A stretch of DNA of 64,000 bases. Source: Humisphaera borealis. GTDB lineage: Bacteria; Planctomycetota; Phycisphaerae; Tepidisphaerales; Tepidisphaeraceae. The stretch covers positions 5,642,001 to 5,706,000 of the forward strand of contig NZ_CP063458.1 in the NCBI RefSeq assembly GCF_015169395.1, written 5' to 3'. The position numbers were made by a program, and so were the translations under genes. Of the stretch, positions 19,901-29,800 are shown one piece after another (position 1 is the first letter of the stretch; each line of letters begins with the position of its first letter). The notes beneath the pieces were generated by a model. The model saw only the letters and a list, made by a program, of their open reading frames with translations, ran no database searches and was not told the origin of the DNA.

Positions 19901-22900
19901 GCCAGGTCGACAATACCGGAACCGCTCGCCGTGAGGGTCAGGACGTAATTGCCCGAAGCGGCCGTCTGCGTGGTGATCCCGGAGAGGGTGTAGGTCAGGC
20001 CATCGGTCGTGGAAACCGATGCGCCCGCCAGCGATACACCCACACCGTTGCGGGTCAGGCTCAGGTCTGCCAGGTCCAATCCGGCAACGGCCTCGCTGAA
20101 CGTCGCCGAAACGGACGCTACTGACGAACCTCGAGGATTCGGCGAAACGCTCGCGAGCGACACTGTTGGCGGGGTGGTTTCCAACGCGACTGAGAAGCTG
20201 CCGATCGTGCCCGTATCGGCAAAGTTACCAGCGGTGTCGGCGACCTGTCCGGACTGAAGAACGATTGAATAGTTGCCGTTGAACGACGATTTCCATCCGC
20301 CGCTCGGCGCGGCCAGGCTGTAGACCGCCGTCCTGTTTCCGGCCGATCCGCCGACGGAAACCAGGGACGCCGCTGCGCTGAAGCCGTTCGGTCCGGTCAC
20401 CCGCACGTCGCTCCCGTCGAGCGTCGACGTGTTCACGTCGAGGTTGTCGGAATAGCTGACGCTGATAGTCAAAGCGGCTGACGTCGGTGCAGTAACTGAA
20501 GACGCCGACGCGACGGCCGTCGGCTTTGAAACGTCGGTCGTCCAGGAAACGGTAGAACCGCTGGCCAGAGCGTTGCCGGCATCATCAATGATCCCTGCTC
20601 CGGCGGCATTGACGGTCAGCGTGTAAGCCCCGCCGGACGTCGTTACGCTCGACAGGTTTCCGATCGTAAAGCTGATGTTCCCGGTGGTCGAAATCGTCGC
20701 CCCTGCGAGCGAGACCGGCACTCCGTTGCGCGTCAGGGAGATATCGGAAAGATCAAACCCGCTCACCAGCTCGGAGAAGTTGACGGTAATCGAACCGACT
20801 GACGTGTTGCGCGGGTTCGGCGAAACGGCACCAATCGTGACGGTCGGTACCACCTTCTCAATATTGACGTCGAACGTTTCGATCACGGTCGGCGTCGTGA
20901 CAGCGTTTCCGACGTTGTCAAAGACCTGGTTGGGCTGCACGACGATGCTGTAGGTCCCGTTGTGGCGGCTCTGCCACTTGCCGGGAGCGACGAGCGTGTA
21001 ATCGGCATAGGCAGCGGTTGAGTCGCTGGCCGAGCGTACGAACGTCACGGGTGAATCGAACCCGTTGGGACCGACCACGCGCAGATCCCCTTCATTCAGA
21101 GTTCCGCCGACGACGCCGCTCGCATCCACATAGCTGACACCGATCGACTTAACACCGGTCGTGGGGAGCAAGATGTCGTCTTCGAGTGCGACCGCCAGCG
21201 GTGGTGTGGTATCCACGGCGACGCGGAACGAATCGATCGCACCGGGGGCGAGCACATTGCCGTCGGCGTCGACGACCTGATTGGACTGCGCGGTGATCCA
21301 GTAGGTGCCATTGACGACCGAGCTCCAGCCGGCGGCAGGGGCATTCACGGTGTAGGTCGCGACGAGGGGCGAAGCCGTCGTGCCGACGCCGGTGGCGGAT
21401 ACCAGCGTCGCGGGCTGGTTGAATCCGCCGGGGCCCGTCACTCGGAGGTCATTGGAATCGAGGCTCGCAGGCAGGGCGGTGCCGGGGTTGTCGTCGGTGT
21501 ACCGGACAACAAATGTCTGCGCCTGGGTGGATGCGGCGACCACATCGGCAGCCGAGACGGACGCAACGATCGGTGCGGCAACACCGACGGCAACGGTTCC
21601 GATTTTGCCCGCCGGAACCTTCGCGCCACTCGTGGTGCTGACCTGTTGCGACACGACATTCACAGCCAGGGTGCTTGACGTCGAAGCCCAACCACCGGCC
21701 GGCGCGGCGAAGGTATAGACGACCACGCGCTGGTTTCCATCGGTGGTGTCAGCGAGAACGGATGTCGGTGCGGCCGAGAAGCCCGCCGAGCCCGTCAACC
21801 GGATGTCCGCGGTGTCAAAGCTAGCCGCCGACATCTGTTGGAGGATGGGTGCCGTCACCCCGGTGATCTGGATGTCATCGACAAGGGAGGTCTGATCTCC
21901 GCCCAGTGTGTTAAGGCCCCGGAACTCGACGGTGTGATCTCCGGCGGCGACGGTGACGGAAGCCGTTGCGTACGGCTGGTAGTCGATGCCGCCCGGCTGG
22001 AACGTGCCTACAACCACGCCGTCAACCAGCACCTGGAAATCGTGTGCCGATACGCCGTTGTTGGCGCGTTGCGCGGCCTTGAAGCTGAGCGTGTAAGTGC
22101 CGCTCTGCCAGCCGGTGACGTTTTGACTCATCGTTCCGGTGGCCTGAATGAACGCCACCTGTGCGCCCTGAGGGGCGACTGTATTTGCAGAGGTGAAGGC
22201 CGACGCGTCGGCGGCGATTCCCGCGCCGTTGGCGAAAGTCCATCCGCCGCCCTCGGGCGCGTATAGGAAGGCACCGGGCTGACCGGCGACGTTCGGCGTT
22301 TCAAAGCCGGCATTGACGGGGGCGACACTGGTCGGAAGCCCCGGCGTGGTCGCGCCGGTGTAGGTGACGGTGACCGTCGCCGCGGAGTTGTCGGAGATAA
22401 TCGCCGGAGCGGTTGCCACGGCCGACGGGACAGCGGGGTCGAGCGAAACGGAGAACGAACCGATGGGGTCTGCAGGGGCACTGCGACCTGCTGCATCCAG
22501 AACTTGCCCGGTCTCAAGGGCGATGGAGTAAAGGCCGTTGGCAGTTGGTGCCCAGGCGCCTCCAGGGGCGGAGATCCGGTAGGTGGCGGTCCGCTTGCGG
22601 CCGTCCGCCGGGCCCGTGGAGCTGACCAGCGTGCCCACGGCAGAGAAACCACCGGGGCCGGTGACGCGAATATCGCCGTCGCCGAGGCTGGCAAGATCAA
22701 TCTTGTTGTCGTCAGACAAAGTGACGGTGATGGTCTGGCTTGCCCCGCCGGCGACGGTGATGTTCTCGGCCGAGGCGGTGGCGGTGGGAGGGGCGGCATC
22801 GATCCGGCCGCCGGCGTATCCGGCGCGGATCCAGTCGTTGACCGGGTCGGCCGTATAAGCGGTCCGCCAGAATGAGCGACTCTGGCGCATCGCCTGCCTG

Positions 22901-24642
22901 ATGAACTCGTCGGTGGAATTGGTCGACCCGAGGGAAGCGTTGTACCCGCCAGCCGTGCGCCCGGCGTCGGGAAACAGTCCGGTCACCCGCTGTGCGGTGG
23001 GCTCGACCTGCGCCTGCCACTGCGCGAGCGTCTTCTTCACGCCACCGATCTTGAACAGTTGCGCGTTCGGATCGAGATTCAGGCTGTCGTAGCGATTGCC
23101 GGACCAGCTCTGGTGGCTGGCGACAAACGAGCCATTGATGTCGGCAATCGTGCTGCTTGCGACGATCTTCTGGAAGTCGTTCTGCCGGACAACCAGCCCC
23201 GAGAGCGTCCGGGTCACTTCATAACTGCTGTGGATGCTGATGCCGGAGAACCACGAGTAGACGATATTCTGCTCGATCAGCAGGTCGTTAATGCCCACGT
23301 CGGGGACCGTGGTATTGGACTGGTCGAGTTTGATTGCCGGCCCGTTATTCTGGTTGTCGTTGGCAAAGACGTTGTTTCGAATGACGGTGCCGCCACCCTG
23401 GCTGGCTGGCTTGAGATTGGTCAACTCGATGCCCCAACCCCGGGGGCTCAGGAAGATCGATGACGATCCCACGACCACGTTGTCGCTGATTTCGCCATAA
23501 ACCCCGCCTGCTTTGACGGCGCCGTTCACCAGACCGAAGCTCATTGCGATCGGGTTGCGCAGGAACAGGTTCCCCTTCACAATGCCGCCTGCACGCATCT
23601 GCAGACCGTGGCTTGCGCTGTCGGCGATGATGTTGTTCGTTACCGACACATTGCTGTTGCCGGTGTTCAGATAAAGGTTGTGGCTGAAGATGTTCTGCCG
23701 CGCGAACAACGCATTGTTATCGACCCAGCCGTTGTGAGAGAAGATGTTGCCGTCGATCGTGAGCCCATTCACCGTGTCGGTGTAGATGCCGTTGGCAGCG
23801 CTACCCGATTGGAGGGCGTTTCCTGCGGCATCAACATTCACCGCCCAGGAGTCGGCGATGATGCTCCGACGAAGCTGAATGTTGGTCGGATTGCTCTGGA
23901 AGACGACGCCCATCTTGTAGTACTGGAACGAGCAGTCTTCGACCAGGATGTTATTCAGCGCGTTCGAGCCGTTCAACCCGTAGGTTGCGGTCGAACCGTC
24001 ACCGTTCCAGTCGGAGGTGAAGTTGCTCGGCGGATCCCGGAAGTCACGCCGGTTCGCCTCGAACGCCAGTCCCATGATGTACACATGGCTGGACGCTGCG
24101 GTCGCCCTGAGCGAAAAACCGAACCCGGTCGCGATGCCGGTGTTGAGTTGCGGCCGAGCGGTTGAAGGGGCGGCAGGATCGGTGTACGCACCAACGACAA
24201 AGGGCTCACTGGCGCTTCGGCCGGAGATATCCCAGCTGTCAAAACGTTGGCTGAACGTGTCGCCCCGGCGCAGCAGCAGCCAGTCCGGAGAGTTGGGACG
24301 AACGAGTGTGCGAGCCTTGGTGATCGATGCGACCGGAGTAGCCGGTGAAAGGCCGTCATTGGCGTCGCTGCCGTTGGCGGCAACGTAGACCACCCGCGTG
24401 TCGACGCTGGGGGTGACGACCGTCCAGCCTTGCGAATCGGTGGAGACCGACATCAACGTGCGATTTTCCAGCCCTTCAATCCAAGTCGGCCGCGACGCAA
24501 GCTGCTCAATAAGCACCGGCGCGCTGCTCCATGCGGCCCGCGTCAGGGGGGAAGTCGTGGCAGTATCGGTCGGCTGGGACTGCCGGCTCCGCTTTGATTG
24601 GGAAACCGACTTGTCACATCCGGGGGAAAAACGGTCTCTCAC
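16960..24642 (-). CDS. Giant exported beta-helix / Ig-like repeat protein
   Basis: 2,560 residues; the GTG at 24642 follows GGAGG closely. The Ser/Thr/Arg-rich N-terminus ends in LENRTLMS (residues 58-65), matching the LEPR-type motif of giant planctomycete exported proteins. Residues about 78-610 read as a right-handed parallel beta-helix of pectate-lyase type (VVYVAANGSDANDGLSPATP, then Asn-ladder repeats NNIIADS, RNNVFAND). Residues about 615-1820 hold alternating Ig-like repeats of about 100 residues: type A contains VTGPNGFSA and GGWKSSFNGNYSIVLQSGQV; type B contains FSEAVAGLDLADLSLTRNG. Two related carbohydrate-binding-like modules (FETPNV..., LGFESPAM...) lie near 775-925 and 1825-1970; the first interrupts a type A repeat. 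An IPT/TIG domain, a PKD-like region, then two C-terminal malectin-like modules joined by a poly-Pro linker follow. Likely a cell-surface polysaccharide-binding or degrading protein; activity unproven. Confidence 0.85.
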   Translation of the reverse strand: MRDRFSPGCDKSVSQSKRSRQSQPTDTATTSPLTRAAWSSAPVLIEQLASRPTWIEGLENRTLMSVSTDSQGWTVVTPSVDTRVVYVAANGSDANDGLSPATPVASITKARTLVRPNSPDWLLLRRGDTFSQRFDSWDISGRSASEPFVVGAYTDPAAPSTARPQLNTGIATGFGFSLRATAASSHVYIMGLAFEANRRDFRDPPSNFTSDWNGDGSTATYGLNGSNALNNILVEDCSFQYYKMGVVFQSNPTNIQLRRSIIADSWAVNVDAAGNALQSGSAANGIYTDTVNGLTIDGNIFSHNGWVDNNALFARQNIFSHNLYLNTGNSNVSVTNNIIADSASHGLQMRAGGIVKGNLFLRNPIAMSFGLVNGAVKAGGVYGEISDNVVVGSSSIFLSPRGWGIELTNLKPASQGGGTVIRNNVFANDNQNNGPAIKLDQSNTTVPDVGINDLLIEQNIVYSWFSGISIHSSYEVTRTLSGLVVRQNDFQKIVASSTIADINGSFVASHQSWSGNRYDSLNLDPNAQLFKIGGVKKTLAQWQAQVEPTAQRVTGLFPDAGRTAGGYNASLGSTNSTDEFIRQAMRQSRSFWRTAYTADPVNDWIRAGYAGGRIDAAPPTATASAENITVAGGASQTITVTLSDDNKIDLASLGDGDIRVTGPGGFSAVGTLVSSTGPADGRKRTATYRISAPGGAWAPTANGLYSIALETGQVLDAAGRSAPADPIGSFSVSLDPAVPSAVATAPAIISDNSAATVTVTYTGATTPGLPTSVAPVNAGFETPNVAGQPGAFLYAPEGGGWTFANGAGIAADASAFTSANTVAPQGAQVAFIQATGTMSQNVTGWQSGTYTLSFKAAQRANNGVSAHDFQVLVDGVVVGTFQPGGIDYQPYATASVTVAAGDHTVEFRGLNTLGGDQTSLVDDIQITGVTAPILQQMSAASFDTADIRLTGSAGFSAAPTSVLADTTDGNQRVVVYTFAAPAGGWASTSSTLAVNVVSQQVSTTSGAKVPAGKIGTVAVGVAAPIVASVSAADVVAASTQAQTFVVRYTDDNPGTALPASLDSNDLRVTGPGGFNQPATLVSATGVGTTASPLVATYTVNAPAAGWSSVVNGTYWITAQSNQVVDADGNVLAPGAIDSFRVAVDTTPPLAVALEDDILLPTTGVKSIGVSYVDASGVVGGTLNEGDLRVVGPNGFDSPVTFVRSASDSTAAYADYTLVAPGKWQSRHNGTYSIVVQPNQVFDNVGNAVTTPTVIETFDVNIEKVVPTVTIGAVSPNPRNTSVGSITVNFSELVSGFDLSDISLTRNGVPVSLAGATISTTGNISFTIGNLSSVTTSGGAYTLTVNAAGAGIIDDAGNALASGSTVSWTTDVSKPTAVASASSVTAPTSAALTISVSYSDNLDVNTSTLDGSDVRVTGPNGFSAAASLVSVGGSAGNRTAVYSLAAPSGGWKSSFNGNYSIVLQSGQVADTAGNFADTGTIGSFSVALETTPPTVSLASVSPNPRGSSVASVSATFSEAVAGLDLADLSLTRNGVGVSLAGASVSTTDGLTYTLSGITTQTAASGNYVLTLTASGSGIVDLAGNALTVGAAVSWTTDSTPPQAAATAANVLDAGTSAVTIGVLYTDNTDVNASTFDNGDLLVTGPNGFSSSVTFVSSTGTTGSRTATYSLAAPAGGWKSSHNGTYSIVLQSSQVLDPLGNAAPAGIVGSFSVAVETTPPTVAFSTIATPRDTPVDSIGVTFSENVVGFDPSDLVLTRNDQPVAMAGVTISGSGNVYTVNGLLSLTAPVGSYRLSIVAPGGISDNAGNALAVGAAVSFDVLSNAVRPDLGFESPAMGAGQFQYGPSGSAWVFVNGAGLSGNGSGFTSGNSAAPQGDQVAFLQTIGRMSQTIDGFAGGSYTLSFKAAQRANIGLNVHDFEVVVDGTVVGTFQPTSANYDTYSTASFNLTAGAHTFAFRGLNTAGGDQTSFIDDVQILPVAPTISDVGPIPVSGSVFRQQLVIVGENFAADASVVLRDQGTGQALTDISIVSRSATQIVVSARLGATGGTFRAEVSGTNGTSQPFAFAVAAQPAVSAVGTLGATGVTADLSVTGVLGTGVTYTWSVLSGPAGTTFSVNGSASSASTATFAAAGAYTLQVLASDGTSSLTRTVDVVVDQRLKTLVVTPATVVVAAGAQQQYAATATDQFNAAMTLPAITWSLASGVGSVSATGLYTAPTTGGGSAVVQATSGTVVGTATLTAQAPGSTTSVAKIDFTTATGALAAGYLRDSGQTYAARGNGFTYGWTTNHADSVFDRDVNADQLVDTTLLMKMPARWEMAVTNGTYIVTVGVGDAAGESTANIWVEGVQLYNYVVIPGNNFSTRSISVTVSDGKLTIANGSAVSQLTRITHLDVARPATSPPTVPPPPPPPPPTGGTTRRIDFQPAAAPTVSGYVVDSGLTYGSRGNGLTYGWTVSHTDSVFDRNVNSDQRLDTVLAVKKGSKWNLAVANGKYSVTVLAGDPSAASTNNVWVEGNWTMQYVKAAANQFVSRTLTVTVTDGTLTLEFGGTVDKATRLSYIDITPVA

Positions 24643-25123
24643 GCCACCTCCAACAACTACTGCCCCAGGAACACCTTACGCATTGACTTGCACAAACAAG
24701 CGACTTACCGACTGATCACGAATTCGGCAAATCAAAGCCACTCAACGATCAGCCGAGATTCATTGCTCGTTACGTCCGCCGCGATCCATCGGTTCTGCTC
24801 GTCCGCAGTCATCACCATGGGCCCGACGAACGCCTCGAGCGAACAGCAGGGATGCCGAAACGGAACCTCAGTCGATTGCAAACCGCGCGGCAAACTTAGA
24901 CGCGGCGGCATCGTGCTCAGGGGATCGTGTGGCCCTCTATTGTGAATGACGTCCACCTCCAAAGCCATCGAAATGCGGGGAGTTTTCTATCAATCTGACG
25001 GGACATCTGCGCCGACTGTCGGTCGTCGACTTTCGAAGATGGCTGCAGGGGCAAGTCAATGCATAAGGGGTTCACCTGATATTCCTGCGGCTCGGCAACC
25101 TCAATGGGCGCACTCCAATACAA
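24643..25123. other. Intergenic region upstream of the giant protein gene
   Basis: About 480 bases with no gene I can support. Several short open frames exist on both strands but lack ribosome sites and conserved features. It must hold the promoter of the giant gene; I cannot place it with confidence. Confidence 0.5.
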
Positions 25124-25154
25124 ACGGTCATCGCTGGAAACCAGCGATGACCGT
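25124..25154 (-). terminator. Hairpin terminator of the oxidoreductase gene
   Basis: A perfect 14-base stem (ACGGTCATCGCTGG and complement) with a 3-base loop, about 40 bases past the oxidoreductase stop. On the minus strand it is followed by TTTGTATT. Confidence 0.85.
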
Positions 25155-25193
25155 TGAAACTTCATTTGAATGCCGGTCCTGCCGTCTTCCAGG

Positions 25194-26597
25194 TCAGCCG
25201 ATGTCCGGCAGCGCGAAACCTTCCCGGCGGGGGCGCGTCAGCCACTCATTCTGCTTTGCGTCGGCGAAGGTCCAGGTCTTGGGGTCCCACTTCATGGGCT
25301 GGCGGTTCCAGTAGGCCAGGTTCACCAGGTGGCACGCCGTCACGCTGCCGGCACCAACGACGATGTTGGCAACCGGCAGTTCTCGCGAGCGAATGCACTT
25401 GAGCCACTGCTCGCGGTGCGGGCCGGTGTTGGGAAGCTTCTTGTCCCCTTCCGACAGCGGCTCGGCGAGAATGTTCGCCGGCTCACTCACCTTCACGCTT
25501 CGGCTGACGAAGATCCGACCCTTCTCACCCACGAACATGATCCCGTTCTTTTGAGCCTTCGTCTTGCCCGGGTTCTTGTCGTCGGGAGCGTCGGTGATCG
25601 ATTCAACATGATGAACGACGATTTCGTCGCCGGCGGGCGAACCGCGATAGATCAGCTTCACGCCGTAGTTGTCACCCTCCTTGGCGGGGGGGAGGATCTC
25701 GGAGGGACCCGAGCCGTCCATCTGGAGTGCCCATTGGGTGATGTCGATGTGGTGGGCACCCCAGTCGGTGACATAGCCGCCGGAGAACTCCTTGAACTCG
25801 CGCCAGCCGGGATTAAACGGATAGGCATTGGGAAGTTCGCCGGCGTGGGCGAGGCGCTTGGCGTACGGGCGCTCGGCGGCCTGGCCGAGCCAACGGTTCC
25901 AGTCGATCTCGCTTGCGGGCTCTTCCTTCGGAAGGTCACAGGGAATGCTGTGTGTCCCACCCAGCGCGACAAAGACTTCTTTGATCTTGCCGAGCTTGCC
26001 GTTGCGGATGTAGTCAACCACATCGCGGAACGGTCCTTCGGACCGCTGCTGGCTGCCGGTTTGCATGACCACCTTGTGCTTCTGGACGGCTTCGATCGCC
26101 GCCTTGGCCTCGGCGATGGTCAGCGTCAGCGGCTTTTCGCAGTAGATGTCCTTCCCGGCCTTGGCGGCTTCGATCAGGATCGTGGTGTGCCAGTGGTCGG
26201 GCGTGCCGATGACAACTGCGTCGATGTCCTTGCGGGCCAGGAGTTCCTTGTAGTCCACATAACCCTGACAGGGCTTGGCATTGGCTCGCTTGAGTTCCTT
26301 GTACTTGTCGTCAACAAACTTCACGAAGTGTTCGCGGCGGGTCTTGTCCACGTCGCAAATCGCCAGCACTTCGGTATCCGGCCGGCCCGTGTGATAGCCG
26401 AGGTGACCGCTGCTCATCTTGCCCACACCAATGAAACCCAGCGTGATGCGCTTGGCCGGTGCGGCCGCAGCGGGGGCTTCGCCGAAAGCCGTCGACGTCA
26501 CGACCGTCGGAAACGCCATCGCCGCACCTGCAACTGCGGCAGACTTAACGACATCGCGGCGCGACAGCGCGGCGGAACCGATTCGATTCTTCGACAT
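25194..26597 (-). CDS. Tat-exported Gfo/Idh/MocA-family oxidoreductase
   Basis: 467 residues from ATG 26597, with GGAGG upstream. Twin-arginine signal SRRDVVK (residues 12-18) with a following Ala-rich h-region. The NAD(P)-binding Rossmann segment is LGFIGVGKM near 52-60, followed by AICDVDKT. The catalytic-site EKP is in DIYCEKPLTLT near 164. The C-terminal domain contains the GGYVTDWGAHHIDITQWAL segment usual in planctomycete/Bacteroidetes members, which act on glycosides or inositols. Exported members usually carry tightly bound NAD(P). Substrate unknown. It neighbours the giant sugar-binding-type protein, which fits polysaccharide use. Confidence 0.92.
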   Translation of the reverse strand: MSKNRIGSAALSRRDVVKSAAVAGAAMAFPTVVTSTAFGEAPAAAAPAKRITLGFIGVGKMSSGHLGYHTGRPDTEVLAICDVDKTRREHFVKFVDDKYKELKRANAKPCQGYVDYKELLARKDIDAVVIGTPDHWHTTILIEAAKAGKDIYCEKPLTLTIAEAKAAIEAVQKHKVVMQTGSQQRSEGPFRDVVDYIRNGKLGKIKEVFVALGGTHSIPCDLPKEEPASEIDWNRWLGQAAERPYAKRLAHAGELPNAYPFNPGWREFKEFSGGYVTDWGAHHIDITQWALQMDGSGPSEILPPAKEGDNYGVKLIYRGSPAGDEIVVHHVESITDAPDDKNPGKTKAQKNGIMFVGEKGRIFVSRSVKVSEPANILAEPLSEGDKKLPNTGPHREQWLKCIRSRELPVANIVVGAGSVTACHLVNLAYWNRQPMKWDPKTWTFADAKQNEWLTRPRREGFALPDIG

Positions 26598-26805
26598 GGA
26601 AATCCTCCGGGACGGTTAATCAGCGTGCGGGGCGAAGACGACGCACAGCGTCGACCGTAAGCCTCCTGCGTCTTGTTGCGGATCAGTATACCGGTTGCGC
26701 CCGGTCATTAAAGCGTTAACTGGCCAAGCCAAACATCGTGCCCGTGGCGAGATGATGTCCCGCGCATATGATGTCGCCGTCCCCTGTCCTTCCCCAGACT
26801 TTGAT

Positions 26806-29800
26806 ATGACGTCTTCTGTTGCTCATGCATCCCCGCGGTTGCCCTTGGAGGCAGTACTCAGGACGGTTGAGCCCGACCTCGTCCTTACGCCTCCATGGCT
26901 GTTGCAGGCCGTCATTGCCCACGAACTGAACATTCTACCGGCCGGCCTGGCCGTACCCGACGAGCAGTTGCTTGTTATCGGTCGTGCGCGTCTCGACCAG
27001 TTCATCCGCGATCGCGATCTTCCCATGCCCGATGGCCTTGAAGGCGATGCCGTCGGCCAAGGGGACACCACCCTGATCCTGCTCGAACGGCCGGAGGCCG
27101 ATCAACTCGATTCTCCAGCCGCTCCGAAAACGCTGCTCGAATATTGGCGACTTCTGGCGCGTGCCAAGGTCGAAGCGTTGGTGCGAAGAGCGATCGACGA
27201 CGGGGTATCGACCGTGCAGAGCAGGATCGATGCGGTCGGGCAGGACGTGTTCAATGAGGCCCGGCAGGTCCTGACTCGGGAACGCCGACTGCTCGCCTCT
27301 GCCGAAGCGGTCGATGTTTACGCCAAGTTTGCCGCCGCATTCATCGAGACCCGGGAGTTCACCCCCCGATTGATGCCGCACGTATTCCCGTCGATCGAAG
27401 ACGCGGACCGAGTGGCGGCGATTATCGAGGGTGATCTTCCGAAGGAACTGGTCCAGAGTCTTCGTCCTCCGGGGGCTCCTGATCCCTGGCACGCCCCGTA
27501 CCAGCTTCTCGACTCCGGCCGTCGGCCCGGCGTCTGGTCGCGTGTCCTGGGCTGGTTCGGCTCCGGTCGCCGGGACCGCACCGAGCGCACAAAGGACAAG
27601 CGCGAGGCCAAGGCCAGGCGGGATTCCCAGATCGCCGCCGCCGACGTGGCAGCAAGCCGGGGAAACGACGTTCGAGCAGCAATCCTTCGGGCGCAGGCCT
27701 ATCGCGGCAAGGGCGGACTGCGCTCGGTGCCGACGGCAGCGCTGCCGGACCTCAAGCGCCTGGCCGCCCGGCTCAACGCCGCATTGGGGCTCGATGAAGC
27801 GACGACGTCCGACTGGCAGGAGGCCTTGCGTCCACTTCTGGCCGCAGCATCCAGCGGCTGGTGGAACGCCGAGGGACGACTGCTCTACGACCTTCAGCGG
27901 GTCTGTATCGATCACGAGAAGGAAATCTACACAGTCAATGTCGTCGAGTGGGTCATGGAACTGGGCCGCCGGCCGCTATACCGGCCGCTGCCGCAGCAGC
28001 GGCTGGCGCTGGCGGCACGACGGTTGCGGATTGCAGCCCATCGCCTGACGCGATGTCGCTTGTCGACCGTTCAACGAGAGCGCCTGGAGCACCTCCTTCA
28101 CGATGCGTTTCACAGCGCCGAGCACCAGCTTCGACACGATCTGACTCCGCTGGTGGACAAGGCCTTGGACGATGTCGACCTACGCCCGCAGAACACCGTC
28201 GAAACGGTGGGTCGAGCGCGAATGACGCAGGAGCTGATCGATGCCGTCGTTCACGACGGCTACCTCACGTTCAGCGGCGTACGTGACGCGATCTCGCGCA
28301 ATTCCGTCCGCTGCCACGATCTGCGCACGGTCGGCGAGTGGGTCGGCTATGACCAGCTGATGAAACTGGACCACAGGCTGGGCAACGCGCTCGATGGCGT
28401 CTACCGACGGGGCGAGATTTACCGCTATCTGTTCCAGAAGCTCTCTTCCATCCTGTTCGCCAATCCCGTCGGCCGACTGCTGACGCTGACGATCATTCTG
28501 CCGCTCGCCGGGGCGTACCTGCTGCTGGAGGCGTTGCAGCACACGGTCGGAACGCTGCTGACCAAGGTCTTCCATATCCATACGCACATGCTGCCGGTCT
28601 GGAAGACGCCGGACCCCATCGAAGATCCCACCGGTGCAGCCGCCGTCGCCCAGAACTTCAATCCCGCGACGGTCTACACAAACCCGTGGATGTTCGCGCC
28701 CCTGGTGGCTACCACGCTGTTCCTCTTTTTGATCATCAACTGGCCGGCCTTCAGGCGGGCGGTCGGCACCGCTACAGGCCAGTTCTTCCGCAGTCTGGGC
28801 TGGCTGTTTTTCGAACTGCCGGACCGATTGTTCAAGCTTCCTTTCGTGCAGAGGGTGCTGAGAAGCCGCAAGCTGCGCGTGGCATTCCGTTACGGATTCA
28901 AGCCGCTGGTGCTGGTGCTGATCGCGTGGTGGATCCTGCCGCACGATGCGACAGCCGTCGTGCAGGTCGTAACGTTCGCGGCGATCTTCCTCCTGGTCAA
29001 TCTGGTCGTGAACTCCCCGCCGGGCCGGGCGGCGGAGGAAAGTTTCTACCATGCGCTACGGATCGGCTGGGTGAGATTCACCGCCGACAAGATCATGGCG
29101 TTCTTCCGGGGCATCCTGCGATTTTTCGAGCGGATGATGGAAGGGATCAACCGCATGCTCTATGCGGTCGACGAATGGCTTCGCTTTCGAGACGGCGGGG
29201 GACGCTCGTCGCTGGTGATCAAGGCGGTTCTGGGCGTGATCTGGTTCTATGTCGCTTACGTATTCCGCTTCGCGCTTACGCTGCTCGTCGAGCCACAGGT
29301 CAACCCGATCAAGCACTTTCCCGTCGTTACCGTCTCGCACAAGCTGCTGCTGCCGCTGGCGATTCCCGGCGGCACAGAGCCGTCGCCATTGGGGGGAATC
29401 ATCGTCTGGCTATTCGGTGCCAGCAAAGCCACCGCCGACGCGACCGCGGCGACGATCGTCTGGGGCATCCCCGGCATCTTCGGCTTTCTCGCCTGGGAGC
29501 TGCGCGAGAACTGGAAGCTCTACCGGGCCAACCGCCCCACAACACTCCAGCCGGCCCGCTTCGGCAGTCACGGTGAATCCGTTGCGCAATTGCTTCGCCC
29601 CGGATTTCACTCCGGCACGCTCCCCAAGGCGTTCGCGAAGCTCCGCAAGGCGCACCGCAGCGCCGACTCGGCCGAACGGATCGAGGGAGCCGAGTTCCCC
29701 TTGCCCGTGCACAAGCACCTGGAAGCGATAGAGCACGTCGATGAGGCCGTACGGCAGTTCGTCGATCGTTACTTCCTTGCACTGGTCAATCGGCATCGCT

